Part shown: one piece after another, positions 12,708-13,488 of the stretch
Layout of the letters: each line of letters starts with the position of its first letter
How positions within the stretch are numbered: position 1 is the stretch's first letter
Assembly (NCBI GenBank): GCA_015488785.1
Contig: WFNC01000278.1
Span: 1 to 13,488, forward strand
Source: Flavobacteriales bacterium
Lineage (GTDB): Bacteria > Bacteroidota > Bacteroidia > Flavobacteriales_D > Parvicellaceae
Direction: 5' to 3'
Length of the DNA: 13,488 nt
Notes under the pieces: generated by a model
Database searches by the model: none
Told to the model about the DNA's origin: nothing
Seen by the model: only the letters and a program-made list of their open reading frames with translations
Program-made: the position numbers and the translations under genes

Positions 12708-12967
12708 ATTTTTTTCTTCTTTGAATAGACTTCTTAGCATGATATTTTCTGAAACAGGGTAAACTAACTTTCTGTTTATACTCCCAACAGTTAACTTATT
12801 AAAAAAAATCAAGACTTAGGCGAAAAATTTTATTGAAACTCGTTGCTGAAAAGTTTTACAACGAATTGAAGAAAAGAAAGATTCAAAAAAAAAAAAACGT
12901 AAAGTAATTTATTTTGAATTTAGCCCCTTTTTTAATTACAAACTTAATGTACTCAATTTTAAGAAAA

Positions 12968-13488
12968 CTATGGTATAATAGAAAAGGCAAATGCATTAAA
13001 TTGATCGCCACAACAACCAACCTTTACACCTGTATAACCACCAGAATTTCTTTGAAAAAAGTTAATCGTTTGCAAACCAGAATAACCTGTTAAATCAATA
13101 ATAAAAGAAGTGTCATCTACGTAGTTAAAACCAATTGTACTACTTGGATTAGAAGTTTGCCCACCTAAGAAATTACTTACGTTAACTGTAGTCGTAGAAT
13201 TAATACCATAACCAATGTATTTCCATGCCTTTACATTTCCTGGTATAACTATTCCTGCCCTTACAAAAACAAGATATTTTTTTCCTCCTAAAAGATTTAT
13301 AGACAATCCTGTGAATTCATCTACTACAGAAGTGAAATTAGCACTAGCATAAGAATTGTCCCAAGTTCCAGTGTATAACGCTTGCGAAACACCATTTTGC
13401 CAACTTGCTTTTCCATTAGCGTCGGAAGTTAATATTTTCCCAACACCTTGCGTACCATCAACTATTTTAACAGAACCTTGCACTTCTA
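12968..13488 (-). CDS. C-terminal part of a modular surface or exported protein (truncated by the window edge)
   Basis: The frame is open to the right edge. Codons upstream of the GTG near 13481 continue as Glu-Val-Gln, so that GTG is not a convincing start and the true N-terminus lies outside. The visible part begins with VQGSVKIVDGTQGVGKILTS and continues DANGKASWQ. This Gly-Thr-Gln-Gly...Lys-(Val/Ile)-Leu-Thr-Ser-Asp module recurs in large exported proteins of Bacteroidota, often beside tail-fibre-like or beta-rich domains. The following roughly 140 residues are predicted beta-rich (Tyr, Phe, Thr, Gly, Asn) and end AFAFSIIP. They could be a jelly-roll or C1q/TNF-like domain, but I cannot confirm this. 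A Cys-Cys pair (VGCCGD) sits near the end. There is no T9SS sorting domain at this C-terminus. The function is unknown; surface adhesion is a guess. Confidence 0.7.
   Translation of the reverse strand, partial: EVQGSVKIVDGTQGVGKILTSDANGKASWQNGVSQALYTGTWDNSYASANFTSVVDEFTGLSINLLGGKKYLVFVRAGIVIPGNVKAWKYIGYGINSTTTVNVSNFLGGQTSNPSSTIGFNYVDDTSFIIDLTGYSGLQTINFFQRNSGGYTGVKVGCCGDQFNAFAFSIIP

Noticed and set aside
12885..12897. Run of 13 A as a terminator tail or phase-variation site
   Set aside because: No stable stem is positioned to make it a terminator on either strand, and A runs are expected in DNA of this composition.
1..13488. CRISPR array, tRNA, rRNA, transposase or phage genes
   Set aside because: I saw no regularly spaced repeats, no cloverleaf or rRNA signature, and no coding frame with transposase, integrase or phage structural motifs.

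Overview
The window looks like chromosomal DNA from a member of the Bacteroidota, most likely a Flavobacteriia/Flavobacteriales-type organism. It is AT-rich, and start codons lack Shine-Dalgarno sequences. Several genes have the TAnnTTTG -7 promoter element of this phylum. The protein families also fit: an S46 dipeptidyl-peptidase, a type IX secretion (T9SS) sorting domain, malate:quinone oxidoreductase, and a DEAD-box helicase with a glycine/arginine-rich tail. I cannot name the species.

Layout from left to right. A 33-codon 3' end of a membrane protein, probably an FecCD-type ABC permease, ends at 102 on the + strand. It converges with a DEAD-box RNA helicase (222-2027, -) across a perfect 34-bp palindrome that can terminate both. 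A hairpin-rich gap of about 525 bp follows, then malate:quinone oxidoreductase (2554-4041, -). This gene is divergent from accA (4296-5252, +). A probable two-gene unit comes next on the + strand: a NifX/NafY-like small protein with a Cys/His tail (5452-5826), and, 14 bp later, a secreted S46 dipeptidyl-peptidase with four C-terminal TPR repeats (5841-8558).

The region 8559-10288 is accessory-like. It has one small lipoprotein gene (9334-9867, +) with a C9 tract 87 bp upstream. Two near-identical 65-bp structured direct repeats flank it, and a set of long imperfect inverted repeats lies beside it. The right part is all on the minus strand: an RluD-like pseudouridine synthase (10289-11341), a T9SS-exported endonuclease/exonuclease/phosphatase-family protein (11415-12692), and the C-terminal part of a modular surface protein that runs off the right edge (12968-13488).

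Most genes are housekeeping: RNA remodelling, quinone-linked malate oxidation, the first step of fatty-acid synthesis, and rRNA modification. The secreted group (S46 peptidase, lipoprotein, T9SS nuclease, edge protein) suggests an organism that degrades extracellular peptides and probably nucleic acids. I see no defence system, prophage, transposase, CRISPR array, tRNA or rRNA. The signals most worth a second look are the TPR-extended DPP11-like peptidase, the paired structured repeats around the lipoprotein locus, and the intergenic inverted-repeat families.
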